Assembly (NCBI RefSeq): GCF_004363095.1
Contig: NZ_SNYO01000001.1
Location: 620,001 to 684,000, forward strand
Length of the DNA stretch: 64,000 bases
Source of the DNA: Actinomycetospora succinea
Lineage (GTDB): Bacteria; Actinomycetota; Actinomycetes; Mycobacteriales; Pseudonocardiaceae
Direction: 5' to 3'
Shown here: piece by piece, positions 11,201 through 20,586 of the stretch
Numbering within the stretch: the stretch's first letter is position 1
How the letters are laid out: each line of letters starts with the position of its first letter
Notes under the pieces: model-generated
Told to the model about the DNA's origin: nothing
The model's database searches: none
Seen by the model: the letters and a program-made list of their open reading frames with translations, nothing else
Made by a program: the position numbers and the translations under genes

Positions 11201-12165
11201 CGCCGGGCACGCCGGCCGAGTCGGTGCTGCTCGGCGTGCTGCGCGAGGTGCTGGAGAACGACGCGATCGAGCTCGACGACGAGTTCGTCGACGTCGGCGG
11301 CGACAGCATCGTCTCGCTCGCGCTCGTCTCGCGGGCCCGGCGCCAGGGCTTCGAGCTGTCGGTCCGCGACGTGCTCGAGGGCGGCACCGTCGCGGGCATC
11401 GCGGCGCGGGCGACGATCGGGGAGCCGGGCTCGGACCGGGCCGCGGCGCTGGACCTCCCGCGCTCCCACGTCCTGCCCTTGCGCCGCTCGGGCAGCGCGG
11501 CCCCGCTGTTCTGCGTGCACCCCGCCGGCGGGTTCGCGACGGTGTTCACGGGGCTCGTGCGCGAGCTGCCCGCCGACCGGCCGGTGATCGGGCTGCAGCT
11601 GCCGTCGCTGGAGGGCACGCCGGTCAGCGCCGCGACGATCGACGAGCTCGCCGCCCAGTACCTGGCGACGATCCGCGGGATCCAGCCCGACGGCCCGTAC
11701 CACCTGCTCGGCTACTCCTTCGGCGGCAACGTCGTGCACGCGGCGGCCGCGCAGCTCGCCGCCGCGGGGGAGGAGGTGGCGTTCGCCGGGATGATCGACT
11801 CCGGGCCGCTCGCCGCCGAGCGCGCCGACGGGAGGGGGCCGAGCGCGGACGTCGTGGAGCGCGAGCTGCGCGCCGCCCTGCCGCCCGGCGCCGCCGAGGA
11901 CGCGCCGGAGCTCCTGGAGGCCGTGCGCGGGGCCGTGGAGCGGACCGTGGCGATCCGGACCGCGTCGCACGCCCCGGTGTACGACGGGACGCTCACCCTG
12001 TTCGCCGCCTCCGACGGGGGCGACGAGCAGCTCGCCGCGGTCTGGCGCGACCTGGTCGGCGCCGACCGCCTGGTCGCCCACCGGGTCGAGGGCGACCACG
12101 CGGCGATGGTGGCGCCGCGGGGCTGGGCCGTGATCGGGCCGATCGTCGCGCGGGCGCTGGGGTGA
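5221..12165 (+). CDS. Dimodular non-ribosomal peptide synthetase (C-A-T-C-A-T-TE), siderophore
   Basis: A 2314-residue synthetase. Condensation domain 1 has HHVIIDG at 151-157; adenylation domain 1 has [12 protein letters not shown] near 601; carrier 1 has LGGDS with Ser982; condensation 2 has HHALLDG at 1178-1184; adenylation 2 has [12 protein letters not shown] near 1644; carrier 2 has VGGDS with Ser2029; the thioesterase has GYSFGG with Ser2166 and probable His2293. There is no epimerisation, methylation or MbtH domain. By eye the nine-residue pocket codes read D-A-D-D-I-G-V-V-D (A1) and D-V-W-N-F-V-A-I-N (A2); the acidic A1 pocket hints at a cationic substrate such as an ornithine derivative, but this is weak. 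An intact first condensation domain implies acylation by, or receipt from, another unit. The TTG start follows a GGGAGGA ribosome site. An iron-repressed promoter is likely. Confidence 0.95.
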   Translation: MSTAVQAQAPQAELLELTGAQLGIWNAQWLEPDSPHYLVGDVVEIDGREPLDVGALAESVRRTLDEAETLRLRFHDTPAGPRQSLTDEPAVPPEVIDLRGEADPVAAAHAAVGAIRTRAAEACRGLVDRRLDSQTLLRLSDRAVWWVQLYHHVIIDGYSAAMMARRTAAHYTALVGGTEPPAPEFGAIADLVAADREYRAGERHERDRAYWRDRLTPLPEPTGAARSASGAPERTVAAAVVVPPETLARLRAVGEETATTWADVLIGCFAAFLHRAHGETDVVIGMPLMCRTGKAALRTPAMAVNLLPLRVTVRGNDGLAAISRRVAERMKEMRSHQRFRGADLPRELGVPGLGGMLLGGINLKAFDYTIDFAGSTGVMRNVAGGPPQDYELTATPTADGGLQLGFEVDDRLTDEAGVAWRAQSLLRVVDALTAPAAPPIGAVDLVAPDERDRLLADWSGPAAGVPDDVVTALDRLGDGTALVCGDERLTGTDLRDRVHRTARALRARGIGTDDVVAVALPRGVDLVVTLLAALDAGAAYLPLDLAHPTTRLRELIDDARPALVVGELGVPVDALRAEADTQPAIAPARDLAPDRLAYVIYTSGSTGRPKGVLVRAGGLSGLLAHHPATAPELADRGVLRVAHTYSFAFDASIDQLLWLLHGHELHLYDADLTKDAEELLAAFGADGIDVVDTTPSMATQLVDAGLLTGAHPPALLILGGEATPPALWQRVVDAGVPARNVYGPTEASVDATAAALTPGVPTIGGPLPGTRVHLLDVALAPVPHGAVGELYLAGPHLARGYLGHPGTTAERFLADPFGAPGERMYRTGDLARWVPGRGLDYLGRGDGQVKIRGYRIEVGEVEGRLADLPGVRAAAAVVRTETGRPQLVGYVVGDVPPDDVRRALAERVPEHMVPSAVVVLDELPTTTSGKLDRRALPAPTTARSGRAPETRSERALAAVLADVLGLERVTADDDFVGLGGDSITAIAVCSRLRAHGLELRPRELLAAPDLASLAALARRSEEAVDVDVAVDPAGVDFDGPIREALPATALQAGLTVHSLAREDTDAEVYLVQGVHHLTGTIDPARLEAAAAELLRRSPALRSALTTAATGEVVQVVPEEVALGWAHVDLSAAADPEQAVTAAARAETDRPWHPARPPLIRFVLLTLGAGEHRLVITNHHALLDGWSMPLVCRTLFAVYDELGGGTPAPALAPVTDYLRWLARQDRAASLDAWRDRLAGIDEGTRLAPATRGAGLDRPARRQLELDRALSDDVRSFAKARGVTLATVVQTAWGLLLGRLTGRDDVLFGTPVSGRSGQVDGIETMIGQLSNTVVVRLAHRDGDTVERVLAAMHEQSIAMTDHHHVGLADVQRAAGVGDLFDTLLVTENLPMSARTGVTLAPGVELDGVDTDDGTHYPLNIVVLPEPSLVIRFGYQRHVFDDDTVRDLGDRLRTLLRDMVDHPEQAVSRLRLLEPEQEALVLAAGTEHVAAHRVRAGCLEEFAAQVRVRPDQAAVECRDRTLTYAELDRRASRLAHALLARGVRPEQPVAVLLRRDVEMVVAVFGIFKAGAVYVPMDPDYPRDRLEYMARDAHAVAALTTSDVPADLLPPDVPALRLDDPELLEGPADDPVDARRGMSADSLAYVIYTSGTTGRPKGVAVTHSGFPGLVALQEDVVGVGQERYLHFASTSFDVAVWQMMLPLLSGGTSVIAPEEVRLPGPELLDHVAEHRVTGLNLLPSFLAAMPDDAQVDPDVFFVVGAERLDPALARRWGDGRRALFNAYGPTEVTINAVTWRYDPAEPALDTDEGTLPIGRPDPDVRAYVLGTGLRPVGVGMVGELYLAGPGLARGYLGLAGQTAGAFVADPFGPAGERMYRTGDRVRWRADGQLVYLGRTDDQVKVRGVRIEPGEIEAALARHPAVRAGVVDIRDDRLVGYVVPVDGARIDPATLRADLAHVLPTAMVPTAIVPLDRLPLGPGGKLDRGALPAPEHRASDSRAPGTPAESVLLGVLREVLENDAIELDDEFVDVGGDSIVSLALVSRARRQGFELSVRDVLEGGTVAGIAARATIGEPGSDRAAALDLPRSHVLPLRRSGSAAPLFCVHPAGGFATVFTGLVRELPADRPVIGLQLPSLEGTPVSAATIDELAAQYLATIRGIQPDGPYHLLGYSFGGNVVHAAAAQLAAAGEEVAFAGMIDSGPLAAERADGRGPSADVVERELRAALPPGAAEDAPELLEAVRGAVERTVAIRTASHAPVYDGTLTLFAASDGGDEQLAAVWRDLVGADRLVAHRVEGDHAAMVAPRGWAVIGPIVARALG

Positions 12166-12169
12166 GGAC

Positions 12170-13060
12170 TCAGTGAGCGTGCCCGTGGCCGTGCCCGTGG
12201 GCCTCCTCGCCCTCGCCGGGGTTGTGGTCCTCGTCGAACATCGACAGGCCGAGCTTCCAGTACCCGGTGATCGAGACGTCGGCGGGTGGGAGGCCCAGGT
12301 CGTCGCGCACCCACCGGCGCAGCGGCTTGATCGACCCGGCCTCGCCGGCGACCCAGACGTAGACCGACTCGCCCGGGGGCACGCTCACCGTCTGCACCGC
12401 GTCGGCGAGGACGGTGCTGCGGCCGGCTTGAACACCCTCGCGGTGCAGCCAGGTGACCGTGACGCCCGCGGGCGCGCGGAGCTCGGTCTCCTCGGACGCG
12501 TCGGCGACCTCGACGAACACCCAGCCGCGGGCCGTTGCCGGCATGTTCCCGACCCAGCGCTCGATCGCGGGCAGCGCGGTGGTGTCGCCGGCGAGCAGGT
12601 AGTGGTCGTAGCGCTCGGGCACCACGAGGCCCGCGGGCGGGCCGGCCACCCACACCGGCTCGCCCACCTTCGCGCGCGACGCCCACTCCGAGGCGAGCCC
12701 GCCGGGGTGCAGGACAAAGTCCAGGTCGAGCTCGCCGGTGTCGGGGTCGTGGCGGCGCACCGTGTAGTCGCGGGTCGGCGGCATCGGCTTCGGCCAGAAG
12801 AGCATCAGCCCGTTCGCCTCGGGGAGGCGCAGCCCGCCGTCGTCGTCGGGGAAGACGAGCTTGACGTGCTCGTCGACGACGCTGTGGCTCTCGAAGCCCG
12901 CGAGCTCCGGACCGCCGAGCGTCAGGCGCAGCATCGCGGGGCCGACCCGCCGCGTCCCGGTGACCTCGAGCCGGCGGATGCGGATCGGGTAGGGCACCTT
13001 CGCGCCCCCCTCGCCCCGCCGGGCCTCCGCGACGCGCTCCCGGGGTCGGTCCCGGTCCAT
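12170..13060 (-). CDS. Siderophore-interacting protein (FAD-dependent ferric-siderophore reductase)
   Basis: A 296-residue ViuB/SIP-family protein predicted to reduce and release iron from the imported ferric siderophore in the cytoplasm. The N-terminal FAD-binding barrel carries the flavin motif RDYTVRR, and the C-terminal NAD(P)H-binding domain carries LLAGDTTALPAIERW and VWVAGEAGSIKPLRR. The last ten residues are an unusual His tail (HGHGHGHAH) that could bind metal. The ATG start has GAGGAG upstream. It converges with the synthetase, with only four bases between the two stop codons, and its promoter region is shared with the exporter at 13165. Confidence 0.92.
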   Translation of the reverse strand: MDRDRPRERVAEARRGEGGAKVPYPIRIRRLEVTGTRRVGPAMLRLTLGGPELAGFESHSVVDEHVKLVFPDDDGGLRLPEANGLMLFWPKPMPPTRDYTVRRHDPDTGELDLDFVLHPGGLASEWASRAKVGEPVWVAGPPAGLVVPERYDHYLLAGDTTALPAIERWVGNMPATARGWVFVEVADASEETELRAPAGVTVTWLHREGVQAGRSTVLADAVQTVSVPPGESVYVWVAGEAGSIKPLRRWVRDDLGLPPADVSITGYWKLGLSMFDEDHNPGEGEEAHGHGHGHAH

Positions 13061-13121
13061 GGGCAGCTCCTCCTCGACGGGGTCGGACGATCACGACCCT
13101 GCCACAGCGGGACCGTCGTTG

Positions 13122-13140
13122 TTAGGTCACCCTTAGCGGT
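13122..13140. promoter_or_regulatory. Possible DtxR/IdeR iron box
   Basis: TTAGGTCACCCTTAGCGGT matches about 12 of 19 positions of the iron-box consensus and keeps the TTAGGT arm. It lies in the 104-bp gap between the divergent reductase (start 13060) and exporter (start 13165), so it could control both. It is the weakest of the three boxes. Confidence 0.45.
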
Positions 13141-13164
13141 GTCACCAGAGTTACCGGAGGACCC

Positions 13165-14607
13165 GTGACCGCGTCCGACACCGAGCCGCCGGCGCACCCG
13201 ACCGAGATCGACGGGCGGCTGCTGCGCACCGCGTTCGTGCTCGTGCTCGGCACGTTCATGGCGACGCTCGACGCGACGATCGTCAACGTCGGCATCGACA
13301 CCCTGGCGACCGAGTTCCGGGCGTCGGTCACCGAGATCCAGTGGGTGACGACGGCCTACCTGCTCGCCGTGACCCTGGCGGTGCCGTCGTCGGGCTGGAT
13401 CGTCGACCGCTTCGGCGGGCGCCGGACCTGGATCGGCGCGGTGGTGCTGTTCCTCGTCGGCTCGCTGCTCTGCGCGATGGCGTGGTCGACGGCCAGCCTC
13501 ATCGTGTTCCGGGTGATCCAGGGCCTCGGTGGCGGGCTGCTGCCGCCGGTCGGGCAGGCCCTCGTGGCGCGGGAGGCCGGGCCGAAGCGCATCGGGCGCA
13601 TCATCAGCATCGTCGGCGTCATCCCGCTGCTCTCGCCGGTGTTCGGGCCGGTCATCGGGGGGTCGATCCTCGCGGTCGCCGACTGGACGTGGCTGTTCTG
13701 GGTCAACATCCCGATCGGCCTGGTCGCGGCGCTGCTGGCCCTGCGGTTCGTGGCGCCCAACCCGCCCGCCGCCCAGGGCACGAAGTTCGACGTGCTGGGC
13801 GCCGCGCTCCTCCCGCCGGGGCTCGCGGTGCTGGTGCTCGGCCTGACCGAGCTCGGCAACGGGCGCCCGGTGACCTCGGCGCCGGTGCTCGTCGGCCTCG
13901 TCGGCGTGGTGATGCTGGGGCTCTACGCCGTGCACGCCCTGCGCACCCGCGGGGTCCCGCTGATCGACCTGCGGCTGTTCACCCGGCCGCCGTTCGCGGC
14001 CGCCGCGGCCGCGCTGATCGTGCTGGGCGCCTCGGTGTACGGCGCGATGTTCCTGCTGCCGCTGTACTTCCAGCTCGGGCGCGGCCTCACCCCGTTCGCG
14101 GCCGGCCTCCTGCTCGCCCCGCAGGGCCTCGGGGCCGCGCTCGGGTCGATCGTCGTCAACCGGACCGTGGACCGGGTGGCGCCGCGCACCCTCGTGCTCA
14201 CCGGGATCGGGCTGATCGCCGCCGGCACGGTGCTGTTCACCCAGCTCGGGAGCGTGCCGCCGGAGCCGCTGATCGTCGCGTCGATGCTGGTCCGGGGCCT
14301 GGGCCTCGGCATGATCGGGGCGCCGGTGATGAGCCTCGTCTACTCGTCGATGCCGCACGCGCAGCTGCCGCGGGCGTCGAGCGCGCTCAACCTGCTCAAC
14401 ACCCTCGGGGGCTCCGTGGGCACCGCGGTGCTCGCCGTGATCCTGCAGACCCGGCTCGCGGCGCGCGCGCCGCTGGGGGAGCCGGGGATCGCGTTCGCCT
14501 TCGCCGACACGTTCTGGTGGACGCTCGGCTTCTGCCTCGTCGCCGTCGTCGGCGCGACGCGGCTGCCCCGCCGGGCGCCGGCGGAGCAGCCCGCGTCGTC
14601 GTCCTAG
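13165..14607 (+). CDS. MFS exporter, DHA2 (14-helix) family, probable siderophore efflux
   Basis: A 480-residue membrane protein of the EmrB/QacA drug:proton antiporter family. The N-terminal helix motif LDATIVNVGIDTLATEF and the loop motif GWIVDRFGGRRTW are those of DHA2 proteins, and GPVIGG marks the antiporter motif C; about 14 hydrophobic segments are visible. The GTG start follows CCGGAGGA. Placement next to the reductase and synthetase behind a possible iron box suggests export of the desferri-siderophore, which is inference; drug efflux is the general family activity. Confidence 0.88.
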   Translation: MTASDTEPPAHPTEIDGRLLRTAFVLVLGTFMATLDATIVNVGIDTLATEFRASVTEIQWVTTAYLLAVTLAVPSSGWIVDRFGGRRTWIGAVVLFLVGSLLCAMAWSTASLIVFRVIQGLGGGLLPPVGQALVAREAGPKRIGRIISIVGVIPLLSPVFGPVIGGSILAVADWTWLFWVNIPIGLVAALLALRFVAPNPPAAQGTKFDVLGAALLPPGLAVLVLGLTELGNGRPVTSAPVLVGLVGVVMLGLYAVHALRTRGVPLIDLRLFTRPPFAAAAAALIVLGASVYGAMFLLPLYFQLGRGLTPFAAGLLLAPQGLGAALGSIVVNRTVDRVAPRTLVLTGIGLIAAGTVLFTQLGSVPPEPLIVASMLVRGLGLGMIGAPVMSLVYSSMPHAQLPRASSALNLLNTLGGSVGTAVLAVILQTRLAARAPLGEPGIAFAFADTFWWTLGFCLVAVVGATRLPRRAPAEQPASSS

Positions 14608-14624
14608 TGCCGAGCCCTACCGAA

Positions 14625-14789
14625 CTAGTGGGCGCCGCCCTGGCCGCCCTTGCCGCGGAACTTGTTCAGCGCGTCCTGCGCCTTCTGGCGGTTCTTCGGG
14701 TCCTGCGCGTAGCGCTTGGCCTGGTCGGTGTACTTGCGTCCCTGGGGGCTCTTCAGGAACTCACTGATCTTCGAGAACAGACCGGGCAC
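14625..14789 (-). CDS. Small basic conserved-type protein of unknown function
   Basis: A 54-residue protein starting at a GTG (VPGLFSKISEFLKSPQG) and ending GGQGGAH. It is rich in Lys, Arg and Gln and predicted to be mostly helical (YTDQAKRYAQDPKNRQKAQD), with no Cys and no membrane segment. A good ribosome site (AGGAG, six bases before the start) supports it as a real gene. It converges with the MFS exporter and is divergent from etfBA. The N-terminal GLF-SK pattern recalls small actinobacterial antitoxin-like proteins (MT0933 type), but no toxin gene is adjacent, so no function is assigned. Confidence 0.7.
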   Translation of the reverse strand: MPGLFSKISEFLKSPQGRKYTDQAKRYAQDPKNRQKAQDALNKFRGKGGQGGAH

Positions 14790-14972
14790 GACGACTCCTG
14801 CGGTGCGGCGGGGCGGGTTGTCCGCCCCGAGTACCCCCAGGATATCGCCCGAATCGGGCGGCTCAGGGTTACCGGTGGGTAGGGCCCTACACCCTACTGA
14901 CGAGTAACAAGAGAGGTGTACGCCACGCTGCCACCGGGCACGGGGCGTGGGAGAGTCAGGGCAGTAGGTAAG

Positions 14973-15001
14973 TTACCGATCGGTATCTTACTGCTCGGTA
15001 A
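14973..15001. promoter_or_regulatory. Tandem TetR-type operator before etfBA
   Basis: Two 14-bp dyads lie 15 bp apart. The first, 14973-14986, contains the perfect palindrome TACCGATCGGTA; the second, 14988-15001, is TTACTGCTCGGTAA. The TTAC...GTAA form is typical of TetR-family operators of fatty-acid metabolism. The pair ends 48 bp before the etfB start. No regulator gene is adjacent. Confidence 0.6.
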
Positions 15002-15049
15002 CAGCGTCCCACCGGGACGGACGCGAGCACAGGAGGTCGCAGAAGGCCC

Positions 15050-15832
15050 ATGAACATCGTCGTGCTGATCAAGCAGGTGCCGGACACCTGGTCGGAGCGC
15101 ACCCTCTCCGACGCCGACAAGACCCTCGACCGCGCGTCCTCCGACGCGGTGCTCGACGAGATCAACGAGCGCGCCGTCGAGGAGGCGCTCAAGATCAAGG
15201 AGTCGGGCGACGCGGAGGTCACGGTGCTCACCGTGGGCCCGGACCGCGCCACCGACGCCATCCGCAAGGCCCTCTCGATGGGCGCCGACAAGGCCGTCCA
15301 CGTCAACGACGAGGCCATCCACGGGTCGGACGCCGTGACCACGGCCAGGATCCTGGCCAAGGCGATCGGCACCGTCGACGACGTGCAGCTCGTGCTGGCC
15401 GGCAACGAGGCCACCGACGGCCGCAGCGGCGCGATGGCCGGGATGCTCGGCGAGGTGCTCGGCTGGCCGTCGCTGACCCACGCCAACGCCCTGACCGTCG
15501 AGAACGGGACGGCGAGCGTCAAACGCGAGACCGACGAGGGCACCTGCGACGTCACCGCCGCGCTGCCCGCCGTCGTGAGCGTGGGCGAGAAGATCAACGA
15601 GCCGCGCTACCCCTCGTTCAAGGGGATCATGGCCGCGAAGAAGAAGCCGGTGAACGCGATCGGCATCTCCGACCTCGGGCTGGATGCGAACGAGGTCGGC
15701 CTCGCCGGCTCGCTCGTCCAGGTCGACTCCTTCGCCCCGCGGCCCCCGAAGTCGGGCGGCCAGAAGGTCGAGGACGAGGGCGACGGCGGCTCGAAGATCG
15801 CCGAGTTCCTCGTGGGCCAGAAGCTCATCTGA
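15050..15832 (+). CDS. etfB: Electron transfer flavoprotein beta subunit
   Basis: This 260-residue protein is the small subunit of ETF, which takes electrons from acyl-CoA dehydrogenases and passes them to ETF-quinone oxidoreductase. Visible family features are the N-terminus MNIVVLIKQVPDTWSE, the adenine-nucleotide loop region LVLAGNEATDGRSGAMAGMLGE, and GEKINEPRYPSFKGIMAAKKKP, the ETF-beta signature. AGGAGG lies upstream of the ATG. It is followed after 27 bases by etfA, the conserved actinobacterial arrangement (fixA-fixB in mycobacteria). Confidence 0.97.
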   Translation: MNIVVLIKQVPDTWSERTLSDADKTLDRASSDAVLDEINERAVEEALKIKESGDAEVTVLTVGPDRATDAIRKALSMGADKAVHVNDEAIHGSDAVTTARILAKAIGTVDDVQLVLAGNEATDGRSGAMAGMLGEVLGWPSLTHANALTVENGTASVKRETDEGTCDVTAALPAVVSVGEKINEPRYPSFKGIMAAKKKPVNAIGISDLGLDANEVGLAGSLVQVDSFAPRPPKSGGQKVEDEGDGGSKIAEFLVGQKLI

Positions 15833-15859
15833 TCACCCCCGACACGAAGAGGAGAACCC

Positions 15860-16819
15860 ATGGCTGAGGTCCTGGTCCTCGTCGACCACGTCGACGGGGA
15901 GATCAAGAAGAACACCTACGAGATGCTCACGGCGGCCCGCCGCCTGGGCGAGCCGTCGGCCGTCGTCGTCGGCACCCCGGGCACCGCGGCGAAGCTCGCC
16001 GAGGGCCTCGCGGCGCACGGTGCGGAGAAGGTCTACGTCGCCGAGTCCGACGACGCCGTGAACTACCTCTCGACGCCGCAGGTCGACGCCCTCGCGACGC
16101 TGGTCGAGCGGGTCTCCCCGCCGGCCGTCCTCATCGCCGCGGGCGCCGACGGGCGCGAGGTCGCCGGCCGCCTGGCCGTGCGCACCAACTCCGGCTGGCT
16201 CAACGACCTCGTCGAGGTCGACGGCCAGCGCGAGGGCACCCACTCGATCTTCGGTGGCGCCTTCACCGTGCAGTCCCGCGCGACCACCGACACCGCGGTG
16301 ATCTCGTGGCGCTCCGGCTCCATCGAGATCGAGGAGCAGGCCGGCGCCGGCACGCAGGAGACCGTCGACGTCCCGGCGATCGACGAGGCCACGTCGGCCA
16401 AGGTGTCGAACCGCTCGCCGATCGTCGGCGGCGACCGCCCCGAGCTCACCGAGGCGAACGTCGTCGTCGCCGGTGGCCGTGGCGTCGGGTCGGCCGACAA
16501 CTTCAACGTCGTCGAGACCCTCGCCGACTCGCTGCACGCCGCGGTGGGCGCCTCGCGTGCCGCCGTCGACTCCGGCTACTACCCCAACCAGTTCCAGGTG
16601 GGGCAGACCGGCAAGACGGTGTCGCCGTCGCTCTACATCGCGCTCGGCATCTCCGGCGCGATCCAGCACCGCGCCGGCATGCAGACCTCGAAGACGATCG
16701 TCGCGGTCAACAAGGACCCCGAGGCCCCGATCTTCGAGATCGCCGACTTCGGTGTCGTCGGCGACCTGTTCTCGATCAGCCCGCAGCTGACCGAAGAGGT
16801 CCAGAAGCGCAGCTCGTAG
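15860..16819 (+). CDS. etfA: Electron transfer flavoprotein alpha subunit
   Basis: The 319-residue FAD-carrying ETF subunit. The C-terminal FAD-binding domain shows [45 protein letters not shown] and [20 protein letters not shown], all diagnostic for ETF alpha. The ATG has AAGAGGAGA upstream. It is the second gene of the etfBA operon, which ends in the strong hairpin at 16839-16883. Confidence 0.97.
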   Translation: MAEVLVLVDHVDGEIKKNTYEMLTAARRLGEPSAVVVGTPGTAAKLAEGLAAHGAEKVYVAESDDAVNYLSTPQVDALATLVERVSPPAVLIAAGADGREVAGRLAVRTNSGWLNDLVEVDGQREGTHSIFGGAFTVQSRATTDTAVISWRSGSIEIEEQAGAGTQETVDVPAIDEATSAKVSNRSPIVGGDRPELTEANVVVAGGRGVGSADNFNVVETLADSLHAAVGASRAAVDSGYYPNQFQVGQTGKTVSPSLYIALGISGAIQHRAGMQTSKTIVAVNKDPEAPIFEIADFGVVGDLFSISPQLTEEVQKRSS

Positions 16820-16838
16820 GCGCGCCTGCTGTCCTGAC

Positions 16839-16883
16839 CGAAGGGCACCTTCGCTCGATCTACTCGAGCGGAGGTGCCCTTCG
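16839..16883. terminator. Long palindrome between convergent etfA and P450 genes
   Basis: Arms 16839-16858 and 16864-16883 are 20 bases each with one mismatch (CGAAGGGCACCTTCGCTCGA and its complement) around a five-base loop. There is no T-run, so it would act as a bidirectional actinobacterial-type terminator. It is nearly the same sequence as the palindrome at 27534-27590. Confidence 0.8.
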
Positions 16884-16889
16884 CTCGTC

Positions 16890-18134
16890 TCAGCGGCGCG
16901 GCGTGAAGGTCAGCGGCAGGTGCGTGAGCGCCCAGGTCGTCCCGATCTCCTCGACGACGGCCGCCGGGTCCTCGACGGCGATGTCGCCCATCGCGGCGAG
17001 CACCTCCTCCACGGCGACCTTGAGCTCGGCGCGCGCCATGTGCATCCCCACGCACAGGTGCGGGCCGAAGCCGTAGGCCATGTGCCGGTTGGGGCGCCGG
17101 TCGACGTCGAGCGCCCCGGGGTCGGTGAAGGTCCGCGGGTCGTGGTTGGCGCCCGCCCAGTTGAGGTAGACGCGCTCGCCGGCGCGCATCCGGTGCCCGC
17201 CGACCTCGGTGTCGGTGAGCACGGTCCGGGTGTGCGAGCGCGTCGGCGTCGCGAGGCGCATGAGCTCCTCGAGGGCGTCCGGGATGCGCTCCGGGGCGCG
17301 GCGCAGCTCGTCCTGGAGCGCGGGGTGCTCGGCGAGCAGCAGGAACACGAAGCTCATCGAGCTCGCGGTCGTCTCGAAGCCCGCGGGCAGCAGGATCACG
17401 CAGTAGTCGAGGATCTCCTCCTCGGTGAGCGGGCGCCCGTCGACGGTGGCGGTGGTCAGCGCCGAGACGAGGTCGTCGGCGGGCTCGCGGCGCTTGGCCG
17501 CGGCGAGGCCGGTGAAGTACTCGTAGATCTCGTCGGCCTGGTTCCCGCCCTCGGCGCGGCCCCGGACGAGCGCGACGGCGAGGTCGGCGAGGCGCTCGCG
17601 GTCGGGCCCGGGCACCCCGAGCGCGTCCATCAGCGCGTGGGCGGTCATCGGGTTGCACAGCTCGCCGAACACCTCGCAGCGGCCGCGGTCGACGAAGCGG
17701 TCGACGAGGTCGCGGGCGATCGCGCGGTAGGCGGGCTCCCTGTCCGCCTGCACCGCCCGGGACAGCAGCGGGGCGATGATCTGCTTGTACTGCCGGTGCA
17801 GCGGCGGGTCGGACTCCATCGGGATCATCGGGCGCGTGTTGCCGAAGTGCTGGAGCAGCACCGGGAACGCCGAGAACGCGGAGTCCTCCTGGCGGTGCAG
17901 GTCCTGGAGCTCGGCGTAGCCGGAGACGGTCCAGATGCCCTCACCGAACCCGTCGGTCCGCGTCACCGGGCAGTGCTGCGCCATCGCCCCGGCCACCCGC
18001 ACGTACCGGCCGCGCGTGAGGTCCTCCGAGAGCGGGTCGAAGTGGTCGCGCCGGTGCTCGGCGTCGTCGTGCACGCCGGCGGGGCACTGCGGCGCCCAGT
18101 AGCCGGCTGTCTCCTCGCTCACGTGCCGGGTCAT
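16890..18134 (-). CDS. Cytochrome P450
   Basis: A soluble 414-residue P450 monooxygenase. The I-helix oxygen motif is AGFETT, the K-helix ExxR lies in EELMR, and the heme-ligand segment is [10 protein letters not shown] with Cys361. Bacterial class I length; partner ferredoxin and reductase are not encoded nearby. The ATG at 18134 has GGGAGG five bases upstream; an upstream extension of 62 codons overlaps the divergent iscS promoter and was rejected. The substrate cannot be read from the sequence, and nothing ties it to the neighbouring genes. It stands alone between the etfA terminator and iscS. Confidence 0.93.
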   Translation of the reverse strand: MTRHVSEETAGYWAPQCPAGVHDDAEHRRDHFDPLSEDLTRGRYVRVAGAMAQHCPVTRTDGFGEGIWTVSGYAELQDLHRQEDSAFSAFPVLLQHFGNTRPMIPMESDPPLHRQYKQIIAPLLSRAVQADREPAYRAIARDLVDRFVDRGRCEVFGELCNPMTAHALMDALGVPGPDRERLADLAVALVRGRAEGGNQADEIYEYFTGLAAAKRREPADDLVSALTTATVDGRPLTEEEILDYCVILLPAGFETTASSMSFVFLLLAEHPALQDELRRAPERIPDALEELMRLATPTRSHTRTVLTDTEVGGHRMRAGERVYLNWAGANHDPRTFTDPGALDVDRRPNRHMAYGFGPHLCVGMHMARAELKVAVEEVLAAMGDIAVEDPAAVVEEIGTTWALTHLPLTFTPRR

Positions 18135-18265
18135 GGGACCTCCCGCAACGGATGGCGTGACCGGCCGCGACGCTAGTGCTCCACGACGTCGCGTCACCAG
18201 ATCATCCGCGGCGGAATCGATGTGGGGAGACCGCCCGCGCACGAGGGGATTACGCTGGCCGGTCG

Positions 18266-19453
18266 ATGACCTACCTCGACCACGCGGCGACCACGCCGAT
18301 GCTGCCCGAGGCGGCGGCAACCCTCACCGAGGCGCTCGGGCGCGTCGGCAATGCGTCGTCGCTGCACTCGGCGGGGCGGCGGGCGCGGCGCGCGATCGAG
18401 GAGTCCCGCGAGACGATCGCGCAGGCCGTGGGCGCGCTGCCGTCCGAGGTCGTGCTGGCCACCGGCGGCACCGAGGCCGACAACCTCGCCCTCAAGGGCC
18501 TGTACTGGGCCCGCCGGACCGCGGACCCGCGCCGCACCCGCGTCGTCGTGTCCGCCGCGGAGCACCACGCGGTCCTCGACGCCGGGGAGTGGCTCGCCGA
18601 GCACGAGGGCGCCGTCCTCGACGTCCTCGCCGTCGACGCGGAGGGCCGCGCGGACCCCGCCGCGCTGAAGGCCCTGCTCGACGACCACGGCCACGAGGTC
18701 GCCGTCGTGAGCGTCATGTGGGCCAACAACGAGGTCGGCACCGTCAACGACGTCGCGGCGCTCGCCGAGGTGGCGCACGCGCACGGGGTGCCGATCCACA
18801 CCGACGCGGTGCAGGCCGTCGGCGCGGTGCCGGTCGACTTCGCCGCGAGCGGGGTCGACGCCCTGTCGCTGACCGGGCACAAGCTCGGCGGCCCGGTCGG
18901 CGTCGGCGCCCTGCTCCTGCGTCGCGACACCCCCTGCACCCCGCTGCTGCACGGCGGCGGACAGGAGCGCGACGTCCGCTCGGGGACGCTCGACGTGCCC
19001 GGCACCATGAGCCTCGCGACCGCGGTGCGGGCCGCCGTCGCCGACGTCGACCGGCGCACGACGACGCTGACGGCGCTGCGCGACGACCTCGTCGCCCGCG
19101 TCATGGCCGAGGTGCCGGACGCCCGGCTCAACGGGGTGCCGCTGGACCGTCCCGGCGAGCGCCTGCCCGGCAACGCGCACCTGTCCTTCCCCGGCTGCGA
19201 GGGCGACAGCCTGCTCATGCTGCTCGACGCCCGGGGCATCGAGTGCTCCACCGGCTCGGCCTGCACCGCGGGCGTCGCGCGGCCCAGCCACGTCCTGCTG
19301 GCCATGGGCCTCGACGAGGACCTCGCGCGCGGCTCCCTGCGCTTCTCCCTCGGCCACAACTCCACGGCCGCCGACGTGGACGCCGTCGTCGAGGCGATCG
19401 GCCCCGTCGTCGAGCGCGCCCGCCGCGCCGGCGACGCGCTGGCGCGGTCGTGA
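18266..19453 (+). CDS. iscS: Cysteine desulfurase (NifS/IscS family)
   Basis: This 395-residue PLP enzyme removes sulfur from cysteine as a persulfide for transfer to acceptors. The PLP lysine is Lys206 in [13 protein letters not shown], and the persulfide-forming Cys333 lies in [15 protein letters not shown]. The N-terminus [10 protein letters not shown] is typical. The gene precedes mnmA, the tRNA thiolase that uses such sulfur, as in mycobacteria (iscS-trmU). The ATG at 18266 was chosen over an in-frame ATG at 18176 because homologues begin at [10 protein letters not shown] 40-bp palindrome lies between it and mnmA. Confidence 0.96.
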   Translation: MTYLDHAATTPMLPEAAATLTEALGRVGNASSLHSAGRRARRAIEESRETIAQAVGALPSEVVLATGGTEADNLALKGLYWARRTADPRRTRVVVSAAEHHAVLDAGEWLAEHEGAVLDVLAVDAEGRADPAALKALLDDHGHEVAVVSVMWANNEVGTVNDVAALAEVAHAHGVPIHTDAVQAVGAVPVDFAASGVDALSLTGHKLGGPVGVGALLLRRDTPCTPLLHGGGQERDVRSGTLDVPGTMSLATAVRAAVADVDRRTTTLTALRDDLVARVMAEVPDARLNGVPLDRPGERLPGNAHLSFPGCEGDSLLMLLDARGIECSTGSACTAGVARPSHVLLAMGLDEDLARGSLRFSLGHNSTAADVDAVVEAIGPVVERARRAGDALARS

Positions 19454-19467
19454 TGGCCTCCGGCCAG

Positions 19468-19507
19468 GTGAGCGATATGGGTTGCCCCGGCAACCCATTC
19501 CACTCAC
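19468..19507. repeat. 40-bp palindrome between iscS and mnmA
   Basis: The core arms ATGGGTTGCC (19477-19486) and GGCAACCCAT (19489-19498) are perfect, and outer arms GTGAG/CTCAC extend the dyad to 40 bp with a few mismatches. It ends 13 bases before the mnmA start, covering the place where a ribosome site would be. It could be a terminator, attenuator or operator. Confidence 0.7.
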
Positions 19508-19520
19508 GTGGGCCCCGCCC

Positions 19521-20585
19521 ATGAAGGTCCTGGCCGCGATGAGCGGCGGCGTCGACTCGGCGGTGGCGGCGGCGCGGCTGCGCGACGCCGGGCACGACGT
19601 CACCGGCGTCCATCTCGCGCTCTCCGCCAAGCCCGCCACGATGCGCGAGGGCGCGCGCGGCTGCTGCTCGGTGGAGGACTCCCGCGACGCCCGGCGCTGC
19701 GCCGACGTGCTCGACATCCCGTTCTACGTCTGGGACATGGCCGCGCGGTTCCGCGACGACGTGGTCGAGCCCTTCGTCGCCGAGTACGCCGCGGGCCGCA
19801 CGCCGAACCCGTGCCTGCGGTGCAACGAGAAGATCAAGTTCTCGGCGGTGCTGGAGCGCGCCCGGGCGCTGGGCTTCGACGCGGTGGGCACCGGGCACTA
19901 CGCGCGGCTCTCCGACGGCGTGCTGCGCCGCGCCGCCGACCCGGACAAGGACCAGTCCTACGTCCTCGGCGTCCTGCGCCCCGACCAGCTCGCGGGCGCC
20001 CTCTTCCCGCTCGGCGGGAGCCCGAAGACCGAGGTCCGCGCCGAGGCGTCCGAGCGCGGGCTCGTGGTCGCCGAGAAGCCCGACAGCCACGACATCTGCT
20101 TCATCCCCTCCGGCGACACCCGGGGCTTCCTCGCCGAGCGGATCGACGAGGCGCCGGGGGAGATGGTCGGCCCGGACGGCGAGGTCGTCGGCCACCACCG
20201 CGGCGTCCACGACTTCACCGTCGGCCAGCGCCACGGCCTCGGCATCGGCCGCCCGGCGCCGGACGGCCGTCCGCGCTACGTGCTCGGGCTCGAGCCGGTG
20301 AGCCGCACGGTGCGCGTCGGGCCGGCCGAGGAGCTCGACGTCACGGCGCTGCACGCCACCGATCCGGTGTGGCTCGCGGAGGCCCCGACCGACTGCGTCG
20401 TCCAGGTCCGCGCCCACGGCGGGCTGGCGGCGGCGACCGTGCGCGTCGACGACGACGGCGTCGAGGTGACCCTCGACGAGCCGCTGCGGGGTGTCGCGCC
20501 CGGCCAGGCGGTGGTGTTCTACCGCCCGGAGCCCGGCGGCGACGTCGTGCTGGGCAGCGCGACGATCGCGTCCACGTCGCGCTGA
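19521..20585 (+). CDS. mnmA: tRNA 2-thiouridylase MnmA
   Basis: The 354-residue enzyme that adds sulfur to U34 of Lys, Glu and Gln tRNAs using ATP and persulfide sulfur. The PP-loop SGGVDS is at residues 7-12. The catalytic pair is Cys98 in [14 protein letters not shown] and Cys193 in [17 protein letters not shown]-terminal beta-barrel follows. The ATG at 19521 ([10 protein letters not shown]) fits the family; the in-frame ATG at 19482 lies inside a palindrome. Sulfur probably comes from the preceding desulfurase. Confidence 0.97.
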   Translation: MKVLAAMSGGVDSAVAAARLRDAGHDVTGVHLALSAKPATMREGARGCCSVEDSRDARRCADVLDIPFYVWDMAARFRDDVVEPFVAEYAAGRTPNPCLRCNEKIKFSAVLERARALGFDAVGTGHYARLSDGVLRRAADPDKDQSYVLGVLRPDQLAGALFPLGGSPKTEVRAEASERGLVVAEKPDSHDICFIPSGDTRGFLAERIDEAPGEMVGPDGEVVGHHRGVHDFTVGQRHGLGIGRPAPDGRPRYVLGLEPVSRTVRVGPAEELDVTALHATDPVWLAEAPTDCVVQVRAHGGLAAATVRVDDDGVEVTLDEPLRGVAPGQAVVFYRPEPGGDVVLGSATIASTSR

Positions 20586-20586
20586 G

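Noticed and set aside
5146..12099. A 2317-codon open frame on the minus strand opposite the synthetase
   Set aside because: It mirrors the synthetase codon by codon, has a Val/Asp/Arg/His-rich shadow composition and no domain; high GC keeps antisense frames open.
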